A stretch of DNA of 64,000 bases from Algibacillus agarilyticus (GCF_003286125.1 NZ_QMED01000016.1:1-64000); one strand, 5' to 3'. Shown: positions 18,341-28,285, counted from the first letter of the stretch. Notes: generated from the letters alone by a model not told the origin. Program-made: numbers and translations.

Positions 18341-19357
18341 ATGTCTACAATTACTGAAGTTTCTAAATTGGCTGGTGTGTCACTTGCCACGGTTTCACGT
18401 GTGATGAATGGTACTGAAAACGTGCGCGAAGCGACCAAAGAAAAAGTATTGGCCGCCATGAAAGAGCTTGGTTACCGGCCTAATGCGGCTGCGCGCTCTT
18501 TAGCTTCAAATAAAAGTAACAGTGTTGGAATGATGGTTTCTGAATTACATGGCCCTTTTTATGGTCCGATGATGTCAGGGGCCGAACGGGCTATTCGCAC
18601 GGCGGGCAAGCAATTTTTAATTGTGGCCAGTCATGCTGATGAAGAACAAGAAAAGAAAGCCATTGAATATTTGCTCAGTTGCCAATGTGACGCTCTTATT
18701 TTACATTGTGAAACCTTGTCGGACGAATACCTAGAAAGCCTAGAAACAGGTGACACCGAAGTCATTTTGATAAACCGTATGGTTAAATCGATGCATGATA
18801 ACTGCTTATCGATTGATAATGTGCAAGGTTCTTTTTTGGCCACAGAGTGGTTAATTAAGCATAAACATAACAATATTGCTTGTTTATTGGGGCCGCAAGT
18901 TAAACATGATGCACGTGAACGTTTTTGGGGGTATCAGCAAGCTTTAGCTAAATATAATATTCCATTTAGGCCTGAATTAATTGAGCAAGGCGAGTTTACG
19001 CAAGACGACGGTTATCGCGTCGCCAATATTTTGTTAAATAAAAACACGGATTTGACGGCTATTATTTGCGGTAATGATGAAATGGCTTTTGGTGCCATTC
19101 AAGCGGTTAACGAGCACGGCTTAAATGTACCTGACGACATCTCTATTATTGGTTTTGATGATGTTAGTTTTTGTGCCATGATCACGCCAACCTTATCTTC
19201 TGTTATTAATCCCGCCTATGATTTTGGGGTTGAAGCCGCTTCGCGAATTTTAAAGCGTGTGTACAATATTGAGCCTAAATTTAGCACTTCAAAACCTATC
19301 TCCGAAGTGAATGTGCCTGATTTAGTGATCCGCGAGTCTGTTCGTGAACTCGAATAA
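18341..19357 (+). CDS. LacI-family regulator of the second TonB/GH1 regulon
   Basis: A 338-residue repressor with a classical LacI helix-turn-helix (STITEVSKLAGVSLATVSRVMNGTENV), hinge (ELGYRPNAAARSLASNKSNSVG) and effector domain (MMSGAERAIRTAGK, AIICGNDEMAFGAIQAVNEHG, DISIIGFDDV, PTLSSVINP). It is close to GalR/CelR/BglR-type sugar repressors. Matching palindromes TGTAAGCGCTTTCA lie in front of the adjacent TonB receptor (19531, 19586) and in front of the GH1 gene (34801), so it probably controls beta-glucoside or related uptake. The effector is inferred from the regulon, not from the sequence. Confidence 0.9.
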   Translation: MSTITEVSKLAGVSLATVSRVMNGTENVREATKEKVLAAMKELGYRPNAAARSLASNKSNSVGMMVSELHGPFYGPMMSGAERAIRTAGKQFLIVASHADEEQEKKAIEYLLSCQCDALILHCETLSDEYLESLETGDTEVILINRMVKSMHDNCLSIDNVQGSFLATEWLIKHKHNNIACLLGPQVKHDARERFWGYQQALAKYNIPFRPELIEQGEFTQDDGYRVANILLNKNTDLTAIICGNDEMAFGAIQAVNEHGLNVPDDISIIGFDDVSFCAMITPTLSSVINPAYDFGVEAASRILKRVYNIEPKFSTSKPISEVNVPDLVIRESVRELE

Positions 19358-19530
19358 AAATTAAATTCATTTTTACTAAATAAACAGTGACTCTACGTTA
19401 GATCATTGACTTTACTTGTTTTTATCGCTTTATCTTCGTTATGCTTTTAGTTTGATGTTACATAAATATACTTTTTTTTAACAAAAAACATAAATAAGTG
19501 TTGACCTTAGAATGTTTATAGACTAATTTT

Positions 19531-19544
19531 TGTAAGCGCTTTCA
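19531..19544. promoter_or_regulatory. LacI-type operator 1 (TGTAAGCGCTTTCA)
   Basis: A 14-bp near-palindrome with the central GCGC core typical of LacI-family sites, 84 bp upstream of the TonB receptor start. The second copy at 19586 lies 55 bp away centre to centre, in opposite orientation, a spacing that would allow looping. Confidence 0.75.
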
Positions 19545-19585
19545 AATTCCACCAGTACAAAAGGTGGTTTTTTTTAACAATAAAA

Positions 19586-19599
19586 TGAAAGCGCTTACA
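19586..19599. promoter_or_regulatory. LacI-type operator 2 (TGAAAGCGCTTACA)
   Basis: Reverse complement of operator 1, located 29 bp before the receptor start codon and probably overlapping or following the promoter. The identical sequence is found upstream of the GH1 gene at 34801. Confidence 0.75.
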
Positions 19600-19627
19600 A
19601 TTGACGTAAATACAGGGGACCAAGATC

Positions 19628-22600
19628 ATGAAAACCACATTCAATAAAACAAAATTAGCGACCAGCCTTTCTTTAGTGCTTGGCGCAAGTGCGCTTAGCA
19701 CAGGTTATGCAACAGCAGCAGAAGAAAAAGAAGTCGAAGTTATTCAAGTTACCGGTATTCGTGGCGCGTTAATGCGGTCAATGGATTTAAAACGTGAAAG
19801 TGTCGGGGTTGTTGATGCGATCTCGGCAGAAGACATGGGTAAGTTTCCAGATACTAACTTAGCTGAATCACTACAGCGTATTAGTGGTGTATCGATTGAT
19901 CGCTCTAATGGCGAGGGCAGCAAGGTAACCGTGCGTGGTTTTGGTCCTCATTACAACTTAGTTACGTTAAATAATCGTCAAATGCCTACCGCAGAATTAG
20001 AAGCCACCAAAGCGTCTGATTCACGCTCGTTCGATTTTGGTAATCTTGCCTCAGAAGGCATTAGTGCGGTTGAAGTCTACAAAACGGGTCGTGCATCAAT
20101 TGCGACAGGTGGCATCGGGTCGACGATTAATTTATCGACTTTACGTCCACTTAATAGCCCAGGCATGAAAGCAAGTGTGGGTGTTAAAGCCGTGCATGAT
20201 ATGTCGAGTGAAACTGGCAGCTCATTTACTCCTGAAATATCAGGTCTTTATAGCAATACATTTGCCGGCGACAAAATTGGTGTTGCACTTGTGGGTAGTT
20301 ACCAAAACCGTCAAAGCGGTTCAGCTCGTGCAGGTGTGGATAACGGTTGGCGTCCATTTAACGCCACTGATGGTGGTTGGGGTACTTTACCGGCAGCACC
20401 AACTGATGGTTCTATTGATCCTCATCTGAACCGTCCTACGGGGTCTGCTATTTATGCGGTTCCGCAAAATTTGGTTTATGGTTTTAAAGAAGTTGATCGC
20501 ACTCGAACAAACGGTCAACTCACCTTGCAATATCGTCCTATTGACGATTTAACGGCCACGCTTGATTACACGTACTCAAAAAATGAAGTAGAAACACAAC
20601 AAAATTTACATTCAGTTTGGATGAACTTTGGTCATAGCAGTAGTGAGTGGAGTGGTCCTGTTGGTGGCGTATTCTCGCCTATTAAGATTAAAGAAAACAA
20701 CACCAATGTATCGGGTGACGAGCCACCGTTTGGTCATGAAACGGGTGATTTAAATTATTCAGATTTAGTGAGTCAGGTTGAGCAAAGCGGCCAAGTTAAC
20801 GAAAATAAATCGTTGGGTATTAATTTAGAATATCAAGTTTCAGATAACTTAAAGCTAACGTTAGATATGCACAGCTCATCAGCTGAAGCCAAGCCTAATA
20901 CCATTTACGGTAACAGTAATACGATCCAAATGGCGACAAACATTCGTGGCGCGACTGAAATTGATTTCAATAGTGAGTTCCCTGTGGCGACGATCACATT
21001 CCCGAATGCTTATAATATTAGTGATTTTGATGGCGCGACAGCTAACCCATTATCAGGCGTTAGTAACTTAACACCAGAGCGTGTTCGCACAACGGGAACC
21101 AGTTTCCGTAATTCATATATGCGTTCAGATATAGATCAAATTCAGTTTAACGGCACCTATTCTTTTGATGATGGTATTGTTGAAAGTATTGATTTTGGTA
21201 TTGGTCATAATACCGTGAATAACCGCAATGCATTTGGCATGGCAGAGCGTGCAACGTGGGGCGGTGTAGGTCAATACGATGATGTACCCAATGACCTGCT
21301 ACTCGCTAGCCAAAGCAGTATGGCTGATCGATTTGATAATTTGCCGGGCGATAAAAGCAAGATGATCAATTCATTTTGGTCGGTTAATTTTACGGATATA
21401 GCCAATATTGTGGGCTCTAAATATGGTGTGCCATTAAATGCTGATGGCAGCGAGGCTGATGCTGCTTGGCCATGTGGTACACAAATTTGCGCACCTTCTA
21501 AATATACAACCGATCGCCGCACAGAAGAAGTGTCGTTAAGTGCCTTTACCCAAGCTAAAATTGTTTTTGATATTGGGTCAATTCCAACCACTATTTACAC
21601 TGGTTTACGTTACGAAAAAACCGATGTGACGTCGAATACGCTTTTACCTGCAGTGGAGCGCATTGGTTGGATAGCGGATAACGAATTTACCATTCAACGT
21701 GGTGACAGTGTCTTTAGTGAAGGTACTGGCAGCTATAATTACGTATTACCTAACATTGATATACAAGCTGAAGTGATTGATGATTTATTAGTGAAAGCGT
21801 CATACAGTAAAACCATTGGTCGTGCGCCATACGGGTTCTTAACGGCGGGTGTGCGTTTAGATGAGGTTCGTTTTGACCAAGCTAAAGCGAGTAGTGGTAA
21901 CCCTGGCTTATTGCCAATCGAATCATCAAACATTGATTTATCTGTAGAGTGGTATTACGACGAAGGTAGTTATGTATCGATTGGTTATTTTGATAAGAGT
22001 GTTGATGCCTTTATTGCCCCATCGAGTCAATATTTAGAAGGCGCGGCGTCGCCATTTAATGTAAATAGCCCATTAGAAGGCGCACGTTTTGATAATGCCG
22101 TTGCGGTTGTCGGGGCTGATAGCCCAGCTGATATCCGTAATCAAATTATCCAAACAAGTGGTGCTGACGGTGTGCACATTGAAGCGGCTAACGCAGATAC
22201 CGGTGAGGCTGCTAAAATTTGGGGACACCCAAGTGAAAATGATAACGTAAATGTAACGTTAACTAGCCCTGTCAATCAAGATAACAAGAGCTTGAATGGG
22301 TTTGAAATGGCCATTCAACATATTTTTGCTGATACCGGTTTTGGTTTTATCGCTAATGCGACATTTGTTGATAGTGACTTAACCTATGATAACGGTACAT
22401 TAGGTAATCAAGAAGCACCGCTTATTGGTTTAAGTGATTCATATAACCTTGTTGGTTTTTATGACAAAGACGGTTTGCAAATTCGTTTAGCGTATAACTG
22501 GCGTGACGATTTCTTAAACGCAACGGTTGATGCTATTGGTGATGCACCTGTTTATACGCAAGCATATGGCCAGCTTGATGCGAATGTGAGTTACGAAGTG

Positions 22601-22741
22601 AGCGAACATTTAAGTCTTTTTGTTGAAGCGATTAACTTAACTGACGAGTATACCCGTGATTATGGTCGTCATCAGTTAATGACTTATAACATTGAACAAA
22701 CGGGTACGCGTGTTAACGTTGGTGCACGTTATAAGTTCTAA
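19628..22741 (+). CDS. TonB-dependent receptor (second PUL)
   Basis: A 1037-residue outer-membrane transporter. Signal peptide (LATSLSLVLGASALSTGYATAA), TonB-box region (EVEVIQVTGIRGALM), plug domain (DTNLAESLQRISGVSIDRSNGEGSKVTVRGFGP in consecutive blocks, RASIATGGIGSTINLSTLRPL), and a barrel ending GTRVNVGARYKF. AGGGGA precedes the ATG. Receptors of this type are commonly encoded with flavin-halogenase-like, SapC and cupin proteins in Alteromonadales and Caulobacterales, exactly as found here. Two LacI-type operators lie in the promoter. The substrate is probably an oligosaccharide processed by the GH1 system at 33.4 kb, because both share the operator. Confidence 0.92.
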   Translation: MKTTFNKTKLATSLSLVLGASALSTGYATAAEEKEVEVIQVTGIRGALMRSMDLKRESVGVVDAISAEDMGKFPDTNLAESLQRISGVSIDRSNGEGSKVTVRGFGPHYNLVTLNNRQMPTAELEATKASDSRSFDFGNLASEGISAVEVYKTGRASIATGGIGSTINLSTLRPLNSPGMKASVGVKAVHDMSSETGSSFTPEISGLYSNTFAGDKIGVALVGSYQNRQSGSARAGVDNGWRPFNATDGGWGTLPAAPTDGSIDPHLNRPTGSAIYAVPQNLVYGFKEVDRTRTNGQLTLQYRPIDDLTATLDYTYSKNEVETQQNLHSVWMNFGHSSSEWSGPVGGVFSPIKIKENNTNVSGDEPPFGHETGDLNYSDLVSQVEQSGQVNENKSLGINLEYQVSDNLKLTLDMHSSSAEAKPNTIYGNSNTIQMATNIRGATEIDFNSEFPVATITFPNAYNISDFDGATANPLSGVSNLTPERVRTTGTSFRNSYMRSDIDQIQFNGTYSFDDGIVESIDFGIGHNTVNNRNAFGMAERATWGGVGQYDDVPNDLLLASQSSMADRFDNLPGDKSKMINSFWSVNFTDIANIVGSKYGVPLNADGSEADAAWPCGTQICAPSKYTTDRRTEEVSLSAFTQAKIVFDIGSIPTTIYTGLRYEKTDVTSNTLLPAVERIGWIADNEFTIQRGDSVFSEGTGSYNYVLPNIDIQAEVIDDLLVKASYSKTIGRAPYGFLTAGVRLDEVRFDQAKASSGNPGLLPIESSNIDLSVEWYYDEGSYVSIGYFDKSVDAFIAPSSQYLEGAASPFNVNSPLEGARFDNAVAVVGADSPADIRNQIIQTSGADGVHIEAANADTGEAAKIWGHPSENDNVNVTLTSPVNQDNKSLNGFEMAIQHIFADTGFGFIANATFVDSDLTYDNGTLGNQEAPLIGLSDSYNLVGFYDKDGLQIRLAYNWRDDFLNATVDAIGDAPVYTQAYGQLDANVSYEVSEHLSLFVEAINLTDEYTRDYGRHQLMTYNIEQTGTRVNVGARYKF

Positions 22742-22781
22742 TGAGCTAAGCTTAATACCTTAAATATTATTAGAAGTTAAT

Positions 22782-22813
22782 ATAGCCCCTCGTTGATTTA
22801 AGCAGGGGCTATT
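22782..22813 (+). terminator. Terminator-like hairpin after the TonB receptor
   Basis: ATAGCCCCT pairs with AGGGGCTAT across a 14-base loop and is followed by TTTGCG. The T-run is short, so partial read-through into the halogenase-like gene is plausible. Confidence 0.6.
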
Positions 22814-22892
22814 TGCGTTTAACCAGTAGAATTATTCACCTTAAACTTATACGCTTAAGTTAATAGCGACTCTTTAAAAAGGTTTAAACCGT

Positions 22893-24461
22893 TTGAATAA
22901 AGTGAAAAGCGAACTTATCGACAATCAAGTCAGTGATATTGTTGTTGTGGGTGGTGGCACGGCGGGTTGGTTAACGGCCGGTATTTTGGCTGCCGATCAT
23001 TGTGCTTATCATGAACACGGTATAAACGTGACCTTGATTGAATCGCCCGATGTTAAAACAATTGGGGTCGGTGAAGGAACATGGCCAACCATGCGTGGCA
23101 CGCTAGAAAAAATAGGCATCAGTGAATTACAATTTTTAGCCTGTTGCGATGCCGCTTTCAAGCAAGGCTCTGAATTTGTGGGATGGCGCAATGGTGCTAC
23201 CGACGATCGCTATTATCATCCTTTTGTATTACCGCATTTTATTGGTAAGTGCCAAGCGGTTGATTATTGGCAAGCGCATTATACCAATATGCCATTTGCC
23301 CAGTTTGCATCCCCGCAAGCGGCTATTTGTGACGCGGGTTTAGCACCTAAGCAAATCCAAACGCCAGAATATGGTGCGGTGGCTAATTATGGCTATCACT
23401 TAAATGCCGGTAAGTTTTCTGAATTGCTTAAGCAGCATTGTTGTGAAAAGTTGGGTGTCAGGTATGTAAGTGATCACGTTACGGCCATCAATAACCGAGT
23501 TGATGGTTATATTGGTTCGGTGACCACGCGCGCGCAAGGCGATATTAAAGGCCAGCTTTTTATTGATTGCACGGGGTCTGCGGCGATTCTGTTAGGTGAT
23601 CATTATCAAGTGCCATTGGTTAGCCGTCGGCATCAATTATTTAACGACTGTGCTTTAGCGGCTCAAATTCCTTATCCGGCGGTTGATTCACCCATTAAAA
23701 CGCACACGGTGTCTACGGCGCAAGACGCCGGTTGGATTTGGGATATTGGCTTGCCGACTCGTAAAGGGGTTGGGTATGTTTATTCAAGTGAACATACGAC
23801 TGACCAAGCCGCTGAGCAAACCTTACGTCGTTATATTGGCCAGAGCTTAGATGACGCCAATGTAAACGTACGAAAAATTAGTTTTAACCCTGGCCATCGA
23901 CAAGAGTTTTGGCATAAAAACTGTGTTGGCGTGGGCATGTCTGCCGGTTTTATTGAGCCGCTTGAAGCATCAGCGTTAGCGTTAGTTGAGCTTTCAGCCA
24001 ATATGATCAGCAAAGATTTACCGGCAAATTTAAGCGTAATGCCCATTATTGGCGAACGCTTTAATCAACGTTTTAATTTGCGTTGGCAGCGCATTATTGA
24101 ATTTTTAAAATTACATTATGTGTTAACCGAACGAACCGATACCGCTTATTGGCGTGATCATTGTATGGCTGAATCTATCCCTGAGCGTTTACAGCAATTG
24201 CTTGAGTTATGGCGCTATCAAGAACCTTCATATAATGACTTTTCTGAAATAGAAGAGATTTTTCCTTCATCGAGTTACATGTATGTATTGTATGGCATGG
24301 GTTTTAAAAAACAGATGAGCAACCATCTAAAGCATGATCAAAACCCTAAAATGCTTGACGCTTTATTTAATCAAAACCGTCAAACTATCGATAAATATGT
24401 CGCCGGTTTACCGCAAAATAGGCAATTGATTGAGCAGCTTTGTGCACAATATAAAAGATAA
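22893..24461 (+). CDS. Flavin-dependent halogenase-family protein (tryptophan 7-halogenase-like), first copy
   Basis: A 522-residue FAD-dependent protein of the Trp_halogenase family. It has the nucleotide-binding motif VVGGGTAGWLTAG, the GVGEGTWPT block and a conserved catalytic-type lysine (AAFKQGSEFVGW). The halogenase WxWxIP motif appears as WIWDIGLP, with the proline displaced, so HOCl generation and halogenation are not assured. It also carries the C-terminal GFIEPLEASALALVE signature. A TTG at 22893 with AAGG upstream is the likely start. It is part of the TonB/SapC/cupin cluster, where the physiological role is still unknown; processing of a sugar or sugar-linked compound is only a guess. 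Confidence 0.85.
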   Translation: MNKVKSELIDNQVSDIVVVGGGTAGWLTAGILAADHCAYHEHGINVTLIESPDVKTIGVGEGTWPTMRGTLEKIGISELQFLACCDAAFKQGSEFVGWRNGATDDRYYHPFVLPHFIGKCQAVDYWQAHYTNMPFAQFASPQAAICDAGLAPKQIQTPEYGAVANYGYHLNAGKFSELLKQHCCEKLGVRYVSDHVTAINNRVDGYIGSVTTRAQGDIKGQLFIDCTGSAAILLGDHYQVPLVSRRHQLFNDCALAAQIPYPAVDSPIKTHTVSTAQDAGWIWDIGLPTRKGVGYVYSSEHTTDQAAEQTLRRYIGQSLDDANVNVRKISFNPGHRQEFWHKNCVGVGMSAGFIEPLEASALALVELSANMISKDLPANLSVMPIIGERFNQRFNLRWQRIIEFLKLHYVLTERTDTAYWRDHCMAESIPERLQQLLELWRYQEPSYNDFSEIEEIFPSSSYMYVLYGMGFKKQMSNHLKHDQNPKMLDALFNQNRQTIDKYVAGLPQNRQLIEQLCAQYKR

Positions 24462-24587
24462 AGTTGAGAGTGAAAATTAAGGTTTTCCTATTTTTATTAT
24501 TTAATAAAACTCAACGCTAGTTAGAGATATAAAAGAAGTAGGTGTTTACAAACACTTAAAATAAATGACAACAATAAGAGACTGATT

Positions 24588-25322
24588 ATGGCTAAACAAG
24601 CATTGCTTAATAATATTGATCATCCAAACTTAAAAATCGACACTACGAAGTCTGCCGCATTGGGTAACAACGTGATGTATAGCTTGGTATTCCCGTTTGA
24701 GTTTCAGCACGTACAAGCCGACTATCCTATTTTTTTTAATCGTCACCCTGAGTCCGGTGAGTTTTATGCCTTAGCGATGTTTGGCTTTGAGAAAGAAGAG
24801 AACTTATATTTAAAAGACGGTGGTTGGGACGCGGATTACATTCCGTTAATGGTAGAGCGTGAACCTTTCTATATCGGTTTTCAAGAAGATGCGGAAGGTA
24901 ATAAAAATTCCGTGATCCATATCGATCTCGATAGCCCACGTGTTGGTACTGAAACCGGCACCGCTGTTTTTTTAGAGCACGGAGGCAATTCAGATTACCT
25001 AAATCATGTCAGCAATATATTAAAAGCCATTGATGATTCGCAAAGTACAACGGCTTTGTTTATGCAAAAGATGGCTGAGCTGCAATTACTTGAAGCGTTT
25101 AATCTTGATATTCAACTAACCGATGGTTCAAATAATCGGTTAAGTGGTTTTTATACCATCAACGAAGAAAAACTGCATGAACTGTCGGCAGAGCAATTGG
25201 CACAATTAAATAGCAGTGGTTTACTGCGTTTAATCTATATGGTGATTGCTTCGCACTCACAAATCAAAAAGTTGATCAATCGTAAAGACAAAATACTCAC
25301 TAACAAAGCGGCTGCACGATAA
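24588..25322 (+). CDS. SapC-family protein
   Basis: A 244-residue protein matching the SapC family named after a Campylobacter S-layer-associated gene. Recognisable blocks are NNVMYSLVFPFEFQHVQADYPIFF, a central HPESGEFYALAMFGFEKEENL and GWDADYIPLMVEREPFYIGFQ. There is no signal peptide or membrane segment, so it is cytoplasmic. SapC genes recur beside TonB receptors and halogenase-like genes in marine bacteria, but no biochemical function is established. Good AAGAGA ribosome-binding site. A palindrome GTGTTTACAAACAC lies ~35 bp upstream (24542-24555). Confidence 0.85.
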   Translation: MAKQALLNNIDHPNLKIDTTKSAALGNNVMYSLVFPFEFQHVQADYPIFFNRHPESGEFYALAMFGFEKEENLYLKDGGWDADYIPLMVEREPFYIGFQEDAEGNKNSVIHIDLDSPRVGTETGTAVFLEHGGNSDYLNHVSNILKAIDDSQSTTALFMQKMAELQLLEAFNLDIQLTDGSNNRLSGFYTINEEKLHELSAEQLAQLNSSGLLRLIYMVIASHSQIKKLINRKDKILTNKAAAR

Positions 25323-25362
25323 GTGGCTATCAATCATTAAATTTTATTAACTTTAAATAAAA

Positions 25363-25376
25363 TGTAAGCACTTACT
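25363..25376. promoter_or_regulatory. Possible weak LacI-type operator (TGTAAGCACTTACT)
   Basis: Differs from the operators at 19531 and 34801 mainly in the central CA and lies 30 bp before the cupin-like gene. It could give internal control of the last two genes of the cluster. Confidence 0.45.
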
Positions 25377-25406
25377 TTGCTTTATATGTAGCGGGTTAAA
25401 GATAAT

Positions 25407-26429
25407 ATGACTCAAAAAATGCCGATAATTGATTGCCGCGATACGGCTGTCGATTTAGTTGCCGAACCATTATCATCGGTTTTACAAGGTGATCAACCTT
25501 ATCTTTTAAAAGGCTTAATCGCACATTGGCCGAGTGTGGCTTTAGCACAGCAATCTACAGCGCAGTTTTGTCAACACCTTGCCGATTTATATCAAGGAAA
25601 GCCGATTGGCGCTTTTGTTGGCGAGCCTGAAATCAATGGTCGTTTTTTTTATAATGATGATTTAACCGCGCTTAATTTTAATAAACACAGTGTTAAATTT
25701 GACCACATTTTAACTGAACTATTAAAACAACAAGGTAAAGAAAACCCGCATACTTTTTATGTGGGGTCGGCTCATATTGATTCATTGTTACCGACTTTTA
25801 CCCAGCATAATAATTTACCCTGGTTAAATGAGATGCAGCCTCATGTCAGTATTTGGGTGGGCAATAAAAGTCGGATCGCGGCACACCAAGATTTTCCGCA
25901 AAACATCGCCTGTTGTGTGGCTGGTCAAAGGCGCTTTACTTTGTTTCCGCCCGATCAGCTTGCAAACCTTTATGTTGGGCCGCTAGATTTAACCCCGGCA
26001 GGGCAGGCGATTAGCTTGGTTGATTTTCACAACCCTGACTTTAAGCAACACCCCAAATTTGCTCAAGCGCTTGAAGGTGCATTGATTGCCGATCTTGAAC
26101 CCGGCGATGCTGTATTTATACCAAGCTCTTGGTGGCATCATGTAGAAGCTTTAGCTGAGTTTAATGTATTGGTTAATTATTGGTGGCAGCAAACAGCAAA
26201 CTACATGGGGTCGCCACAAGACGCCTTGTTACATGCTTTGCTGAATATTCGTGATTTACCGGCTCCGCAAAAACAAGCTTGCAAAGCCATGTTTGATTAC
26301 TATGTATTTAATGACGATCCACAAGCGCTTAAACATATACCCGAAGAACAGTTAGGTATTTTAGCGCAACATAGCCCAATTGCAGCACGGCAAATTCGCG
26401 CAATGTTACTCAACAACCTTAATCGATAA
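25407..26429 (+). CDS. Cupin-like / JmjC-type 2-oxoglutarate oxygenase domain protein
   Basis: A 340-residue cytoplasmic protein of the cupin_8/FIH-like group. The iron-binding triad is visible: HQD in AAHQDFPQNIACCVAGQRRFTLFPP (split here as AAHQDFPQN then RRFTLFPPDQ) and the distal His in PSSWWHHVEAL. The surrounding LPWLNEMQPHVSIWVGNK and GDAVFIPSSWWHHV blocks are typical. Family members hydroxylate protein or RNA side chains using Fe(II) and 2-oxoglutarate. It is consistently linked to SapC/halogenase genes in comparable TonB clusters, but its substrate here is unknown. Confidence 0.82.
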   Translation: MTQKMPIIDCRDTAVDLVAEPLSSVLQGDQPYLLKGLIAHWPSVALAQQSTAQFCQHLADLYQGKPIGAFVGEPEINGRFFYNDDLTALNFNKHSVKFDHILTELLKQQGKENPHTFYVGSAHIDSLLPTFTQHNNLPWLNEMQPHVSIWVGNKSRIAAHQDFPQNIACCVAGQRRFTLFPPDQLANLYVGPLDLTPAGQAISLVDFHNPDFKQHPKFAQALEGALIADLEPGDAVFIPSSWWHHVEALAEFNVLVNYWWQQTANYMGSPQDALLHALLNIRDLPAPQKQACKAMFDYYVFNDDPQALKHIPEEQLGILAQHSPIAARQIRAMLLNNLNR

Positions 26430-26486
26430 CCTTGGTTATGTATCCATTCACACAACAAATAAGAATTAAGTCATTGGAGACCCAAT

Positions 26487-27974
26487 ATGCCAATCGATAA
26501 CCCACAACAAAAAATTAAAAAAGTCGTGATCGCAGGGGGCGGCACTGCTGGTTGGATGGCTGCCGCGGCAATTTCAAAGCTGATAGGTAAAAATCTAGAT
26601 ATTACGTTAATCGAATCCGATGAAATCGCGACGGTAGGCGTGGGCGAAGCGACTATTCCTACACTTGTTTATTATCATCAATTGTTAAAAATAAACGAAG
26701 CGGAATTTTTACGCGAAGTACAAGGCACATTCAAACTCGGTATTAATTTTGAGAATTGGCGCGATATCAATAAAGACTACATTCATGCATTTGGCGTGAC
26801 CGGTAAAGACTGCTGGGCTGCTGGTTTTCAGCATTTTTGGCAAAAAGGCCGTGAGCAAGGTATTGCTGGCGAATTTGGTGAATATTGCCTTGAACAAGTT
26901 GCGGCCAAGCAAAACAAGTTTGCGCAATTACCGAATAATGGTTTGAATTATGCCTACCATATCGACGCTTCACTTTATGCTAAATTTTTACGCAAATTAA
27001 GCGAAAAACACGGCGTGAAACGAGTTGAAGGCAAAATACAAAAAGTTAACTTAGCGCCAGAATCAGGTGATATTAAATCGTTAACCTTAGCGTCAGGTAA
27101 CGTGATTGAAGGCGATTTATTTTTAGATTGTACAGGGCAACGAGCGGTGTTAATGGGCGGTGCTTTACATTGTGGCTTTGAAGATTGGTCGCATTGGTTG
27201 CCGTGTGACAGCGCAATTGCAGTGCAAACCAAAGCGGTTGAAAAGCCTATACCTTATACGCGATCAATTGCGCATCAATTTGGTTGGCAGTGGCGTATTC
27301 CGTTACAGCATCGAGTGGGTAATGGTATTGTTTATAGCAGCCAATACGCGAGCGATGATCAAGCGCGTCAAACGTTACTGAACAACTTGCAAGGTGAACC
27401 CTTAACCGATCCTCGTGTTATAAAGTTTAGAACGGGCACTCGACGTGAGCATTGGAAGAAAAACTGCATCGCTATTGGTTTATCAAGCGGTTTTTTAGAG
27501 CCTCTTGAGTCAACCAGTATTCACTTAATTCAGCAGGCTATTATTCGGTTAATTCGCTTGTTTCCACAAAAGGGGGTGCAGCAAGCTGATGTAGACGAAT
27601 TTAATCGTCAAACTAAATTTGATACCGCACGGATCCGTGATTTTATTATTCTGCACTATTGTGTCACCGAGCGAAAAGACAGTGACTTTTGGCAGCATTG
27701 CCGCAGTATGGATATACCCGATACCCTTAAACATAAAATTGAATTGTTTAAACAAACCGGACGGGTATTCCGCGAAAACAATGAGTTGTTTGAAGACTCA
27801 TGGATGCAAGTCATGATAGGCCAAGGGTTAACACCACAAAGTTATCACCCTATTGTTGATAACATGAGCCAAGAAGAACTGACTAATTTTTTACAACATA
27901 TCAAACACAATATTGATTCAACCGTTGAAAGCTTGCCCAGCCACGCGGAGTTTATACAGCATTTTTGTCGCTAG
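26487..27974 (+). CDS. Flavin-dependent halogenase-family protein, second copy
   Basis: A 495-residue Trp_halogenase-family protein. VVIAGGGTAGWMAAAAI is the FAD motif, GVGEATIPTLVYYHQLL follows, and the lysine of TFKLGINFENW matches the catalytic lysine. Unlike the first copy it retains a textbook WQWRIP motif and the SGFLEPLESTSIHLIQ signature, so it is the better candidate for genuine halogenase chemistry. GGAG seven bases before the ATG. It is the last gene of the cluster; the two paralogues are only moderately similar, suggesting distinct jobs. Confidence 0.88.
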   Translation: MPIDNPQQKIKKVVIAGGGTAGWMAAAAISKLIGKNLDITLIESDEIATVGVGEATIPTLVYYHQLLKINEAEFLREVQGTFKLGINFENWRDINKDYIHAFGVTGKDCWAAGFQHFWQKGREQGIAGEFGEYCLEQVAAKQNKFAQLPNNGLNYAYHIDASLYAKFLRKLSEKHGVKRVEGKIQKVNLAPESGDIKSLTLASGNVIEGDLFLDCTGQRAVLMGGALHCGFEDWSHWLPCDSAIAVQTKAVEKPIPYTRSIAHQFGWQWRIPLQHRVGNGIVYSSQYASDDQARQTLLNNLQGEPLTDPRVIKFRTGTRREHWKKNCIAIGLSSGFLEPLESTSIHLIQQAIIRLIRLFPQKGVQQADVDEFNRQTKFDTARIRDFIILHYCVTERKDSDFWQHCRSMDIPDTLKHKIELFKQTGRVFRENNELFEDSWMQVMIGQGLTPQSYHPIVDNMSQEELTNFLQHIKHNIDSTVESLPSHAEFIQHFCR

Positions 27975-28021
27975 TTTATTTGTTGCTAGTTTAAGAAAGG
28001 CTGATGTCGCCTTTTAGACAA

Positions 28022-28139
28022 TGTTGTGGTTGAATTAACCGGACACTTCAATAAAGGATTATAATCCTATTATTGAGGTGAATATGATTAAAAAAAAATA
28101 AACACTATACCGTAGAATTTAAACAAGAAGCGGTTTGCT
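28022..28139 (+). mobile_element. Truncated IS3-family remnant (5' end)
   Basis: About 115 bases nearly identical to the IS3 end at 1-372, in opposite orientation: TGTTGTGGTTGAATTAACCG, leader, GAGGTGAATATG and the first codons of orfA. Two bases are lost in the A-run after the start codon, shifting the frame, and similarity stops at about 28139. It is a dead relic marking an old insertion at the edge of the accessory patch 28-32 kb. Confidence 0.9.
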
Positions 28140-28285
28140 AATGGTCGATTTTTGAGCGCTTATAATCTTGCCCTGTTGAATAGCCCGGCGTGAAGAGCTT
28201 CACTCATTGGCTTGAATAGCGCTAACCCAAACTAGTCAAGATTGACAGGTTAGAAAACCTAACTTTGTTAGCATTTAACTATTGA

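Noticed and set aside
22893-27974. Halogenated natural-product biosynthetic cluster
   Set aside because: No polyketide, peptide synthetase or other tailoring genes; the SapC/cupin/TonB context fits a sugar-uptake locus better.
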